Shown here in pieces: positions 7,628 to 16,406 of a DNA stretch of 34,872 nt. The position numbers and the translations under genes are program-made. The notes beneath the pieces were generated by a model that was not told the DNA's origin, searched no databases, and saw nothing but the letters and a program-made list of their open reading frames with translations. Position 1 is the stretch's first letter, and each line of letters opens with the position of its first letter. The DNA is taken from the NCBI GenBank assembly GCA_018664975.1, contig JABIXH010000029.1, positions 1 through 34,872 of the forward strand. Direction: 5' to 3'. The DNA comes from Nitrospina sp. Its GTDB lineage: Bacteria; Nitrospinota; Nitrospinia; Nitrospinales; VA-1.

Positions 7628-8605
7628 ATGAATTACCGGACATTTGGCGACATCAAGGTTTCAGAAATTGGCCTGGGTACCTGGCAACTTGGGGCAGATT
7701 GGGGGAATGTAGATGATTTAACTGCAGAACGGGTTCTGGCGACCGCTGTAGAAAATGGAGTTAATTTTTTTGATACCGCCGATTGCTATGGCGAGGGTCT
7801 TTCAGAAACCCGGTTAGGGAAGTTTGTTAAAACGTTATCGACTGAAGTGGTTATCGCCACCAAACTTGGACGATTTCCCCGACCCGGCTGGCCAGAAAAT
7901 TTTTCCATGGAACAATTTCGCAAACATACGGAAAATTCTTTGAAAAGATTGCAAAGAGAAACTCTCGACCTGACTCAGGTGCATTGCCCCCCAACGGATC
8001 TACTGAAACAAGGTGAGGTGTTTGATTGGCTGAGAACCTTGAAGCAGGAAGGCAAAATTAAACAATTCGGATTCAGTGTGGAGTCAATAGAAGAAGCTCA
8101 AATATGCCTGCAAGAAGAAGGAGTGGCTTCATTACAAATAATTTTTAATATTTTTCGGCAAAAAGCTATTTTATCCATTTTCAAAGAAGCTCAGGAAAAG
8201 CAAGTGGCACTGATTATCCGCCTGCCACTGGCTTCGGGCCTTCTTTCCGGCCATTATAATCGAGACACATGTTTTTCTGAAAATGACCATCGCCATTTTA
8301 ACCGAGATGGACAAAAATTTAATGTTGGCGAAACGTTTTCAGGACTGCCCTTTGAAAAAGGACTCGAATTGGTGGACACCCTCAAAAGTCTGGTGCCCGA
8401 AAACCAGACACTGTCTCAATTTGCCTTGAGATGGATTCTTGATTTTGAAGCAGTCCGTGTAGTGATCCCCGGCTCTAAAAATCCTCAACAGGTCATCAAT
8501 AATTGCGCCGCAAGTTCTTTACCTCCCCTACCCACAGAGACTCATGCGGCCTTGAGTGATTTTTATTTTAAGGAAGTCGCTCCCCATATTCGCGGCTCCA
8601 TATGA
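7628..8605 (+). CDS. Aldo/keto reductase
   Basis: 325 residues, standard AKR length. The catalytic tetrad is visible: D49 (FFDTAD), Y54 (CYGEG), K79 (ATKLG) and H119 (QVHC). The C-terminal NADPH-binding part is VVIPGSKNPQQVINN. This subgroup (related to YajO/IolS-like or general stress AKRs) reduces aldehydes or ketones with NADPH in the cytoplasm; the substrate is not predictable. ATG at 7628 is preceded by AAAGGCAGG. Divergent from the TPR gene, otherwise alone; 440 bases follow before the next gene. Confidence 0.93.
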   Translation: MNYRTFGDIKVSEIGLGTWQLGADWGNVDDLTAERVLATAVENGVNFFDTADCYGEGLSETRLGKFVKTLSTEVVIATKLGRFPRPGWPENFSMEQFRKHTENSLKRLQRETLDLTQVHCPPTDLLKQGEVFDWLRTLKQEGKIKQFGFSVESIEEAQICLQEEGVASLQIIFNIFRQKAILSIFKEAQEKQVALIIRLPLASGLLSGHYNRDTCFSENDHRHFNRDGQKFNVGETFSGLPFEKGLELVDTLKSLVPENQTLSQFALRWILDFEAVRVVIPGSKNPQQVINNCAASSLPPLPTETHAALSDFYFKEVAPHIRGSI

Positions 8606-9045
8606 AGCCGGGATAAAACCACAAAAGTTTTAATGGACAAGATGAAATGGGTTGCCACTAAGCAACGAAAGACCTTGCAAGACAACAATCGCTATTTGGC
8701 ACTGGCAACGGGCTGAAGAGTGGGAAAAAGCAAATTGTTTTCTTTATGAGGGAATTTAGCTTTACAAAGCTTTTTACCGAAATATTTACAGTCAAGTTGG
8801 TATCCATTTTTCAATCCTTTCAACACGAATTACTATTTAGAAACATTGATTTATAAGCAAATTAACAAATAAAAGATAAAAATATCTATTTATATTTAAT
8901 ATAAAGCTGGTATCATAAGATGTCATGGTTAAGAGACCTCGATTAATGATAATTACTGAAAATTTTTGAACCGCATTTTTAAAGAACCCATCTTATCTTT
9001 GAGTTAAAAAGAAAGACTAATCTCTCAATTAACCAAGGAAACTCC
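8606..9045. other. 440-base AT-rich intergenic region
   Basis: No convincing gene. A 27-codon ORF (8633-8716) has no ribosome site and no recognisable features. A small hairpin with T-run lies at 8758-8775. From about 8820 to 9010 the sequence is strongly AT-rich, as for a promoter region of the downstream nfu gene, but no clean -35/-10 pair stands out. Confidence 0.6.
8758..8775 (+). terminator. Weak intrinsic terminator-like hairpin
   Basis: AGCTT (8758-8762), loop TACA, AAGCT (8767-8771), running into TTTTT (8771-8775). The stem is only five AT-rich pairs, so termination would be weak. It lies about 150 bases after the aldo/keto reductase and could end that transcript. Confidence 0.3.
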
Positions 9046-9645
9046 ATGCAGGAAGCCCACTCCACAACTTTTTCCGTTGAAAATGTCGAACTAACCCCTA
9101 ACCCTCGTTCGGTAAAATTTATTTTGAACCAGACAGTAATTGATTCGGGCTCTAAAACCATTGAAGAGGGAGGCTATTTAGAAACGGATGTCTTTGCCCG
9201 AAATCTATTCGCTCTGGATATTATAGATCTGGTTTATTTACGAGAGAATTTCGTATCCGTTACCCTGGTCTCTGCAGATCTTTGGGTGATTTTTAAGGAT
9301 AAGGTCAAAAATATTATTGAAGCAGATTTGGAGAAGTATCCAGATGGAGAGGAAGAAGTCTCTGCCTCCATACTTGATGACTTTGATAAAGAAAAATACC
9401 CTCAACTTTCCGATGACGAAAAGGTTATCATTGTCGAAGCCATTCTCGACTCATCCATCCGTCCTGCTTTAGCAAATGATGGAGGGGGCCTGGAAGTGAT
9501 CGAAGTGGAAGGATCTATTGTCCGGATTCGTTATCAGGGTGCTTGCGGAGGATGTCCCAGTTCCACAGGAGGCACCCTGCGAGCCATAGAAAATCATCTT
9601 CGATCCCAGCTAGATCCCGATATTAAAGTTCACACGTATTCCTAA
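9046..9645 (+). CDS. nfu: Nfu-type iron-sulfur cluster carrier
   Basis: 199 residues with two domains. The N-terminal part (about 10-95) is the Nfu_N/scaffold domain (TPNPRSVKFILNQTV ... LFALDIIDLVYLRENFVSVT). The C-terminal NifU-like domain (about 125-199) has IRPALANDGGGLEV and the cluster-binding CGGC (C167, C170) in ACGGCPSSTGGTL. Nfu proteins carry a bridged [4Fe-4S] cluster between two monomers and deliver it to apo-proteins. The linker is acidic (DGEEEVSASILDDFDKEK). No isc or suf genes are adjacent, so it acts as a stand-alone late carrier; Fe-S and haem proteins in this window are possible clients by inference. Confidence 0.93.
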   Translation: MQEAHSTTFSVENVELTPNPRSVKFILNQTVIDSGSKTIEEGGYLETDVFARNLFALDIIDLVYLRENFVSVTLVSADLWVIFKDKVKNIIEADLEKYPDGEEEVSASILDDFDKEKYPQLSDDEKVIIVEAILDSSIRPALANDGGGLEVIEVEGSIVRIRYQGACGGCPSSTGGTLRAIENHLRSQLDPDIKVHTYS

Positions 9646-9879
9646 TTAAAGCCCGCATCGCAACAAACCCCGTAACATATTGATAAAACTGGGCTTAGAT
9701 TAGCCCGTGTCACCCCCTGCATAAAATTTCAAGTTTTATGAAATTAAAACTAAAGTCCCTAAACTTTTTTTCGATAAGCCGGATAAGGACAGGCATATCA
9801 TTTTCAAGGCTAATATCAATGAAATCATTGTTTTAGTGGATATTCTATGCCATAGTTTATAAATCTTGATAAGAAAGCT

Positions 9880-10458
9880 ATGAAGCCTCCTAAACTCATT
9901 TTAATTATTTTGTTTCTGATGGTAGAAGCATTCTGGTCATCTCGTTTGGACCTTGCCTATGCCATCGAAAATAAAAGCCGAGTTATTTCCCCTTACTGGC
10001 AATCCGATTCCGGAAGCTACACATTCATAGCTGTTTCCCATTCTTCTTTATCGACAATTGCTACACAAATCGGTTTGGTTGTTAATGTCATTCAAAGCGA
10101 TTTAACAGCTTTCGGCACCGCAGTCACTTTTACTATTTCTGGTGGAAGCACTGAACGAATTTTTATTGTGCGGACAAACTCAACGATCAATTCTACAAGC
10201 ATCTCTTCCGCACAATTTGTTGTAGGGACCACTAATTTTAAGCACGGACATATTCTGATTGAACCTGTTGCAACAGATCCTTCTGCAGCGGTCGGCATCA
10301 ATAATGGACGGAGGGATGTGACCATGCTCAATTTTTGGGGGGCGGTGATTGTTGAAACCAATACAACAGGGTTTGCCATGGAGTTTATCGGAGATATGCA
10401 TGATAGTGCCGCCACACCCAGCATGGACGATTCTGCCCCAGTGAGTGGAGTCAATTAA
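9880..10458 (+). CDS. Exported single-domain protein, novel C-terminal module (copy 1)
   Basis: 192 residues. A signal peptide (LILIILFLMVEAFWSSRLDLAYA) ends near residue 28. Residues 34-192 are one domain that recurs in the next two genes: RVISPYWQSD, SYTFIAVSH, RIFIVRTNSTINSTS, LNFWGAVIVE, GFAMEFIGDMHDS and the tail SAATPSMDDSAPVSGVN. By eye it is about 60% identical to the last ~160 residues of the metalloprotease two genes on. The mature protein has no cysteine and is rich in Ser/Thr/Asn and beta-branched residues, as in secreted beta-sandwich domains. I recognise no family. It begins a three-gene rightward cluster; AAGAAAG precedes the ATG and the next start is 12 bases after its stop. 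Confidence 0.8.
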   Translation: MKPPKLILIILFLMVEAFWSSRLDLAYAIENKSRVISPYWQSDSGSYTFIAVSHSSLSTIATQIGLVVNVIQSDLTAFGTAVTFTISGGSTERIFIVRTNSTINSTSISSAQFVVGTTNFKHGHILIEPVATDPSAAVGINNGRRDVTMLNFWGAVIVETNTTGFAMEFIGDMHDSAATPSMDDSAPVSGVN

Positions 10459-10470
10459 ATTTATTTTCAT

Positions 10471-11169
10471 ATGAATGAAATGAAAAATATTAGAAAAATT
10501 TTAAATTACAGGGTTTCAAATAAAGCTTGGGTTTTACCTGTGGGAATAGTGCTCACCTGGATTTTTATGCCTTATTTATTGTTTGCTCAGGTTGTGATCG
10601 TGCCTTCCACAGAAGATAAAGCAAGAATTGTATTGTCCCCATATGCTCAGTCTGTTCCCAATGACAGCTATACTTTTATGTCAATCAATCACCCCTCTCT
10701 CGATACAGCTTTAACCCAGGTGGGTGTCGCTCTGGAAGTTCGAGGCATGACCACGGTACCTGATAACGTAGCAGGTCGAGCGGCTATATTCACAGTGGAC
10801 GCTGGAGAAACCCATAGAGTTTTTATTGTCAATGTTTCGAACTCAACCATCAATTCTTCCAACGCATCCTTTACCGACGCACGTACCCATCTGATCCTGA
10901 CGCAAGATTCAGCCCAGTTTGGAAATATTAGAGCCGTTGCTGTCAACGAAGTTCCTCTCACCCCCACCACCGTTGGCACCACCCAGAAATATAATAATCT
11001 CGGTCAATTGAGTTTCTGGGGAGTAGTATTTGTTGAATCCAGTGGAACTGGTTTTTCCATGGAGTTCATTGGGGATGCTCACGATTCTACCATAGGGCGA
11101 AATTTCGGAGATAGCCAGCTTGATGGAGTTTCTGGAAGCTCAAGCGGAGTTGCCCGGGGAATCAATTAA
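10471..11169 (+). CDS. Exported single-domain protein, novel C-terminal module (copy 2, divergent)
   Basis: 232 residues. After a basic leader a hydrophobic stretch (VLPVGIVLTWIFMPYLLFA) forms the signal peptide, cleaved near residue 39. Residues 52-232 are a divergent copy of the module: ARIVLSPYAQS, SYTFMSINHPSLDTALTQVG, HRVFIVNVSNSTINSS, LSFWGVVFVESSGTGFSMEFIGDAHDS. The tail is longer and altered (SQLDGVSGSSSGVARGIN) but still ends G-I-N as copies 1 and 3 end G-V-N. No cysteine in the mature chain. Only 12 bases separate it from copy 1, so co-transcription is likely. The same fold with a different surface suggests a different partner or ligand. Function unknown. Confidence 0.78.
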   Translation: MNEMKNIRKILNYRVSNKAWVLPVGIVLTWIFMPYLLFAQVVIVPSTEDKARIVLSPYAQSVPNDSYTFMSINHPSLDTALTQVGVALEVRGMTTVPDNVAGRAAIFTVDAGETHRVFIVNVSNSTINSSNASFTDARTHLILTQDSAQFGNIRAVAVNEVPLTPTTVGTTQKYNNLGQLSFWGVVFVESSGTGFSMEFIGDAHDSTIGRNFGDSQLDGVSGSSSGVARGIN

Positions 11170-11397
11170 ACTCCCATTCTTTCTTTCCACTCACTTACAG
11201 GGAAATTTGTAAATAAATAAGCAAACCTGCCAACTGGCTAGGCTCTTTTTAAGCCACTCCGTACCCTTAAAGCCTTAAAGTTCATAGTTTAGGATAACAA
11301 GCATTTTTCCGATAAGGATAATTTCAGCCTTGCCAAAAATTGGCCACGAGCTAAATTTGAATTCATTGACCCAAACCACTTTGAACCTATAGGTTTC

Positions 11398-13431
11398 ATG
11401 CCTGCTCTAACTTATTCCCTGTTGGCCATCATTCGCACCCAACATGTATTTAAACCGCTACATTTTACGTCCCCCTTCCAAAGGCTAATTCTATTACCAC
11501 TTTTAATGACCATCAGCTTTATAGGAATATCCCATGCCCTTGAGGCAGATTCTTCCGAGAACCTTCCTCCTTATTTATTTATGGCGGCGGAAAATATCGA
11601 TGGTATCCAAGCTCGACAAAGCCAGACTATTGTTCGTTCCCGTTTTGTAAATGTAGACTTCAGCCTTTTGCCTGATCCCGAAGAAAATTTTGATGCTGAA
11701 CTTGGTGCAGAAATTAAATTGATCTTGAACTTTTTTCCTGAAATTGAGTTTACAGCCCTAATTCATAAAATAGAAAAGAACCGATCAGGAAGTTACTCCT
11801 GGTTTGGAAAATTGGAAGACATCCCAATGAGTCAAGTGGTTTTGGTCGTGCATAAAAACAAGGTAATTGGAAACGTGTCGAAACCAAACCTGACCTACCA
11901 GGTGCGCCACACCAAAGATGGAATTCATACGGTCTATGAGATTAATCCTTCCAATTTCCCTCCCGATGGTGAACCCGTTACCCCTAAAATACCTTCCTCA
12001 ATCCCTTCCAATAAAGAGACAAAAGATACGGATGATGCCACTAGACTTTCTCCTTCAAACGAGGATACAAATTCAAATCAGGACCTTTTTCCAGAATCAG
12101 GAATAGGATATGGCGTCATGGGAGATGCACCGTTGTCAGGGGTTACAGCTTCACCTGATACTTTGGAGAATTCAGGGAGTTCCAATATCTCAAACCCTGA
12201 GACACAGGCTGATGATGGAACCGTAATCGATGTGTTGGTCGTTTACACTGCAGAAGCCCGCGCCGTGGAAGGTGGTACCAGTTCCATAGAAAGCTTAATA
12301 GACTTGTCCATCTCGGTAACCAATTCTATCTATTCAAACAGTGGTGTAGACCATGTTCTCCGCTTAGTAGGTCGGCAGGAGATCAACTTTTCAGAGGGTA
12401 GTTTTAGCTTTACTGGGTTTTTATCCTCAGCACAAAATGGTCTAATTCCGGGACTCCAAGCTTTAAGAGATTCTGTGGGAGCAGATGTGGTAGCAATTTT
12501 AGTGCAAGGAGATAATAGTTTATGCGGAATTGCCGGGCTAATGACAACCGTTTCGTCCGCTTTTGCGCCCTTTGCATATTCGGTAACTCAAACAAATTGC
12601 GCCGTGGGAAATCTGACAATGGCACATGAAATTGGACATAATATGGCCGCACGTCATGACCGGGCCAATGATAATATTAACGGGTTACCTTTTAGCTTCA
12701 ACCATGGGTATGTTGACAACGTAAATAGTTTTAGGACCGTCATGGGAACAGGCAACAATACCCGAATCTCTAACTTTTCCAATCCAAATGTACTTTTTGG
12801 TGGTGCTGTAACAGGAATTGCGGAGGGGAGTCTCCTTGCGGCAGACAATCGCCTGACCTTTCAAAATACGGCTTTCACGGTTTCCAATTTCAGACAGTCG
12901 ATCGACTCTCCGGCTAATCAGGCGTTCGCATCGATCGTTCCGTTTTCCAACGCCAATAGAGTGGCCTCCCCCTATTGGCAGTCAGATGGTACATCTTATT
13001 CATTTATTGCTGTCACCCACCCATCACTTTCAGGCATGGCTTCGCAGATCGGTGTCATCGTTCGAGCAATAAAAAATGATGGAACTTTATTTGGTACCGC
13101 CACCTCTTTTACGGTTAGCAATAGCGTTACAAGCAGAATATTCATAGTTAGGTCTTCGCACCCAACCATCAACAGCACATCTTTAACTGACGTTAAATTA
13201 GTTACCGGAAATTCCAGCTTTCAACATGGGTTTCTACATCTCAATCCTGTGGCGAGCAATCCTGAAATAAGCGCAAATGGATTTCGAGATATTACCCGAT
13301 TAAACTTTTGGGGAGCTGTAGTAGTTGAAAATAGTACTTCCGGTTTTGCGATGGAATTTATTGGCGATGCCCATGATAGTGCCGCCACTCCCAGCATGGA
13401 TGATTCTGCTCCGGTAACAGGTGTCAACTAA
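11398..13431 (+). CDS. Secreted metzincin (reprolysin/peptidyl-Asp-type) metalloprotease with novel C-terminal module
   Basis: 677 residues: signal segment (~28-50, LILLPLLMTISFIGISHALE), propeptide (~55-185, with SWFGKLEDIPMSQVVLVVHKNKV), Ser/Asp/Asn-rich linker (~190-270), catalytic domain (~275-505) and C-terminal module (~515-677). The zinc site is HEIGHNMAARHD (410-421): three His, Glu411 as base, and the following Asp typical of reprolysin and M72 peptidyl-Asp endopeptidases. The Met-turn is in TVMGTG (M449). The Gly of HEXXHXXGXXH is Ala here. Two cysteines precede the zinc site. The tail module ends SAATPSMDDSAPVTGVN, almost identical to copy 1. It is presumably secreted as a zymogen. 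The 228-base gap upstream may hold its own promoter. Confidence 0.88.
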   Translation: MPALTYSLLAIIRTQHVFKPLHFTSPFQRLILLPLLMTISFIGISHALEADSSENLPPYLFMAAENIDGIQARQSQTIVRSRFVNVDFSLLPDPEENFDAELGAEIKLILNFFPEIEFTALIHKIEKNRSGSYSWFGKLEDIPMSQVVLVVHKNKVIGNVSKPNLTYQVRHTKDGIHTVYEINPSNFPPDGEPVTPKIPSSIPSNKETKDTDDATRLSPSNEDTNSNQDLFPESGIGYGVMGDAPLSGVTASPDTLENSGSSNISNPETQADDGTVIDVLVVYTAEARAVEGGTSSIESLIDLSISVTNSIYSNSGVDHVLRLVGRQEINFSEGSFSFTGFLSSAQNGLIPGLQALRDSVGADVVAILVQGDNSLCGIAGLMTTVSSAFAPFAYSVTQTNCAVGNLTMAHEIGHNMAARHDRANDNINGLPFSFNHGYVDNVNSFRTVMGTGNNTRISNFSNPNVLFGGAVTGIAEGSLLAADNRLTFQNTAFTVSNFRQSIDSPANQAFASIVPFSNANRVASPYWQSDGTSYSFIAVTHPSLSGMASQIGVIVRAIKNDGTLFGTATSFTVSNSVTSRIFIVRSSHPTINSTSLTDVKLVTGNSSFQHGFLHLNPVASNPEISANGFRDITRLNFWGAVVVENSTSGFAMEFIGDAHDSAATPSMDDSAPVTGVN

Positions 13432-13477
13432 TTTCAATTAGGTATTCTTACGATAAATAAAGACAGCATTTCCTTCT

Positions 13478-14542
13478 CTACTTAAAGAATTGCCCGGTCG
13501 GTGTGTTTAAAAACAAATCCAGCGGTATATCTTCCTGTTTTAAAAATCCTTGATGCGGCAGGCCTCCTTGTGAAACCAATTCAATGACTGCACTCACCGA
13601 AGCGGCAGTAGTCCAGGAAATTGCCTTCCATGTTCTGGCATGTATCTCTCTTGGAAAATAACTGCGTACAAATTCTTCCCGCACCAGTTTTTCTTCCTTC
13701 CACCCTTCTACCGCCACATGAATATAAACCACATCTTCTTTAACCGGAGGTTTGGCATTTACCAAAATTTCTCCAGCCTCTTTTCTGCGGTCTCTCATAT
13801 ACAACTCATTAAAGAAAAACCGCATCAACTCCCCATGCCCAGGATACCGAATGGTTTTATAGTTCAAGTGATTCACTTTTTCATCATAGGTTTCACACAA
13901 AGTGCCCAGTCCGCCAGACGTTGTGAACGCTTCCAGTTGAACACCATCAATCACGATGGTCTCCAGGCCTTCCATCGCAGGCACCCTGGCCCTCTGCCCA
14001 TCCTGAATGACTTCGCAATCATTGAGATACTCGTTGACCACCCCTTCGGAAGACCAGTTAAAAGCATATCCAAGGAGTCCGCGCGGATGCTGGGGTAATG
14101 CCCCAACCCGGAGCTCAATACTGCGCAACCGCTCCAATTCTCCGGCAAGATGCGCTCCGCAAATCCCAACAAAACCGGGGGCCAGTCCACATTGGGGAGC
14201 CATGATTCCTTTTGCAGATCCCGACATCTCCCGGATAGCGGTAGTGGTGGGGACATCTTCCGTCAGGTCAAAATAATGTTTCCCCGCCTGATGCACTTTT
14301 TTAGCCACTCCCAGATTCAAATGGTAAGGCAGGCAAGTCAATATCGCATCATGTCCGGCGATAGCATTGTTCAACAAAGAATCATCTTCAACCGATCCTG
14401 AAATTATCTTAAAAGGATAATCTTCATCAGGGCTGGTATCAAATCCTGTAACCTGATATCCATTCGACTCCAATAAAATTGCCGCCAAGCTTCCTACCCG
14501 ACCCAGGCCAACAACTAAAACAGATTTGATATTCCCTTCCAT
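13478..14542 (-). CDS. Saccharopine dehydrogenase-like / lysine 6-dehydrogenase-like oxidoreductase
   Basis: 354 residues. The N-terminal Rossmann motif is VLVVGLGRVGSLAA (GLGRVG 12-17) followed by an acidic end to strand 2 (GFDTSPD), which favours NAD. LTCLPYHLNLGVAKKV and MAPQCGLAPGFVGICGAHL match the saccharopine dehydrogenase/lysine dehydrogenase family, as does the C-terminal region WTTAASVSAVIELV. Members form or cleave saccharopine-type links or oxidise the lysine epsilon-amino group; others make carboxynorspermidine. The exact reaction is unclear because no lysine-pathway gene is near. Transcribed leftward, downstream of the CoA-disulfide reductase gene by 117 bases, possibly in one transcript. 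Confidence 0.82.
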   Translation of the reverse strand: MEGNIKSVLVVGLGRVGSLAAILLESNGYQVTGFDTSPDEDYPFKIISGSVEDDSLLNNAIAGHDAILTCLPYHLNLGVAKKVHQAGKHYFDLTEDVPTTTAIREMSGSAKGIMAPQCGLAPGFVGICGAHLAGELERLRSIELRVGALPQHPRGLLGYAFNWSSEGVVNEYLNDCEVIQDGQRARVPAMEGLETIVIDGVQLEAFTTSGGLGTLCETYDEKVNHLNYKTIRYPGHGELMRFFFNELYMRDRRKEAGEILVNAKPPVKEDVVYIHVAVEGWKEEKLVREEFVRSYFPREIHARTWKAISWTTAASVSAVIELVSQGGLPHQGFLKQEDIPLDLFLNTPTGQFFK

Positions 14543-14659
14543 TTAGAACCCTTTCTATTTCTCAAATCAAATGGTTGAATAGTACGCTATACAAAATTTA
14601 TTTCATTCTCTTTTATAGATTGAGCAATCATCGTCTGAGTTTCTTCTATAAGAAATTAC

Positions 14660-16324
14660 TTAGGCATCGTGCGCCATCTTCCAGGTTAGATAAGATCCGG
14701 TCAGGTTTCGAACTCTAAAACCATTTTGCACCAAAATCCGGAAAGCAAAATAAGAACGCTGACCCGTTTGACAATAGGTAATGATCTCCTTGTCTTTCGA
14801 TAATTCGTCAAGCCTTAGACGAAGTTCTGGTAGGGGGATATGAGTTGATCCAGGAATATACCCCTCTTCTCGTTCATCCTCATCCCGAACATCCAAGACG
14901 GTGGTTGCTTCGGGTGCCAGAGTTGCGATTTCGTGCCATTGAATGCATTGCACCTCTCCCAGCTTAACGTGCTGGGCTACCATTCCAGCCAAATTGACCG
15001 GATCTTTTGCGGCCCCAAAGGGTGGCGCATAGGCTAATTCCAATTCTTCCAAATCATGTACCGTAAGACCAGACTTCAATGCGGTCGCCAAAACATCAAT
15101 ACGTTTATCCACACCATCTTTTCCCAAAACTTGCGCCCCCAATAATCGACCCTCATCAGGATCAAACAAAATTTTCATGGCAATGCGCTCCGCCCCAGGA
15201 TAATAGTTTGCATGCGATGCAGGATGTAAATGGACAACAGCATAGGTTATTTTATTTCTTTTCAAGGTCTTCTCGTTGGCTCCCGTGCAAGCCGCAACCA
15301 TATCAAAACACCGTAAAATGGAGGTTCCACAGGTTCCTGAATATTTCATCGAACCGCCAAAAATATTTTCGGCAACCATTCGGCCCTGACGGTTTGCGGG
15401 GCCTGCCAGAGGAACTAACACCCATTCCCCTGTTACAAAATCCCGCACTTCAATCGCATCACCAATTGCCCAAATGTGTGGATCACTGGTTCGGAGATCT
15501 TCACTAACCCTGATCCCGCCTTTGTCGCCAATTTCCAGATCCGCATTTTTTATTAACTCCGACTCGGGCCGAACTCCTATCGCAAGAATAACTATATCCG
15601 CAGGAATACGCACCCCACTTTTCAACTCCACCACAGTGGCCTGTTTCGTATTCGGCTCGGGGTTGTCAAAACTGGCAACCGGATCATCCAGGTGAAGCTT
15701 GACTCCCTTTGAGTTGAGTTCATGATGAAGCCATGCGGCCATCTCAGGATCAAATGGAGCCATAACCTGGGGCAAACCTTCAGCTAGAGTGATATCGAGT
15801 CCTTTTTTATGCAGTTGTTCTACCATTTCCACGCCAATGAATCCCCCTCCTACCACCACTGCCTGGGTCGCTTTCTTTTCATTAATCCATTGAAGTATGA
15901 CCTCCACATCCGTAATCCCACGGATAGAAAAAAGGCCTTCCCGGTCAATTCCAGGAATGCGAGGCTTCAAAGGACTGGCACCTGTAGAAATAATTAAATC
16001 ATCATAGCTTTCCCAATAATTCTTGTGAGATTTCAAATCACAAATCAGGGCGCGCTTTTTTGACGGGTCCAATTCAATCACCTCAGACATCACTCGAACA
16101 TCGAGATTGAATCGCGACCGCAATCCTTCGGGAGTTTGAACCAGTAAATCTTCTTTTTCAGGAATTTCACCCCCAATATAATAAGGGAGGCCGCAGTTGG
16201 CGAAGGAAACATACGGACCTCGCTCCAAAATAATGATTTCAGCATCCTCCGACAATCTTCGAGCGTGTGCCGCCGCAGTTGCTCCCCCCGCTACTCCTCC
16301 CACAATTAAAATACGCCGTCCCAT
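14660..16324 (-). CDS. CoA-disulfide reductase/rhodanese fusion (CoADR-RHD, NADH-dependent persulfide reductase type)
   Basis: 554 residues. Residues 1-445 are a FAD/NAD(P)H disulfide oxidoreductase: FAD motif GGVAGGATAAA, single redox cysteine C44 in SFANCGLPYYIGG (the CoADR/NADH-oxidase signature), NAD motif VVVGGGFIGVE, and WAIGDAIEV. Residues ~455-554 form a rhodanese domain with LDVRDEDEREEGYIPG and active-site C518 in ITYCQTGQRS. Such fusions reduce CoA disulfide, CoA persulfide or polysulfide with NAD(P)H, the rhodanese Cys carrying the sulfane sulfur. A role in sulfur handling or redox balance in the cytoplasm is therefore likely. GGGAG precedes the ATG. Divergent from the amidase-like gene. 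Confidence 0.93.
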   Translation of the reverse strand: MGRRILIVGGVAGGATAAAHARRLSEDAEIIILERGPYVSFANCGLPYYIGGEIPEKEDLLVQTPEGLRSRFNLDVRVMSEVIELDPSKKRALICDLKSHKNYWESYDDLIISTGASPLKPRIPGIDREGLFSIRGITDVEVILQWINEKKATQAVVVGGGFIGVEMVEQLHKKGLDITLAEGLPQVMAPFDPEMAAWLHHELNSKGVKLHLDDPVASFDNPEPNTKQATVVELKSGVRIPADIVILAIGVRPESELIKNADLEIGDKGGIRVSEDLRTSDPHIWAIGDAIEVRDFVTGEWVLVPLAGPANRQGRMVAENIFGGSMKYSGTCGTSILRCFDMVAACTGANEKTLKRNKITYAVVHLHPASHANYYPGAERIAMKILFDPDEGRLLGAQVLGKDGVDKRIDVLATALKSGLTVHDLEELELAYAPPFGAAKDPVNLAGMVAQHVKLGEVQCIQWHEIATLAPEATTVLDVRDEDEREEGYIPGSTHIPLPELRLRLDELSKDKEIITYCQTGQRSYFAFRILVQNGFRVRNLTGSYLTWKMAHDA

Positions 16325-16406
16325 TACTCGATCTCCCTGATGGATTAAAAAACAATCATTAAAATTGCATCACCCTATAATACTATATAATCTTGAACAG
16401 GATGAA

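Noticed and set aside
8633-8716. 27-codon ORF in the long intergenic region
   Set aside because: No Shine-Dalgarno site and no features beyond chance.
9691-9706. Hairpin GGGCT-TAGATT-AGCCC downstream of nfu
   Set aside because: Five pairs, no following T-run; could be chance.
11366-11393. TTGACC and TATAGG before the protease gene as a promoter
   Set aside because: The -10 would lie four bases from the ATG, forcing a leaderless message; the -10 match is only 4 of 6.
13429-13442. CTAATT-TC-AATTAG palindrome at the protease stop codon as terminator
   Set aside because: AT-only stem with a 2-base loop and no T-run.
13640-14098. 152-codon ORF on the plus strand inside the saccharopine-dehydrogenase-like gene
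   Set aside because: Antisense shadow of a conserved gene, no ribosome site, no domain.
15079-15507. 142-codon ORF on the plus strand inside the CoA-disulfide reductase gene
   Set aside because: Fully antisense to a gene with clear catalytic motifs, and its own translation has no protein-like pattern.
16365-16406. TTG start extending the amidase-like protein
   Set aside because: The added residues do not look like the family and the stretch contains two TATAAT-like sequences, better explained as promoter.
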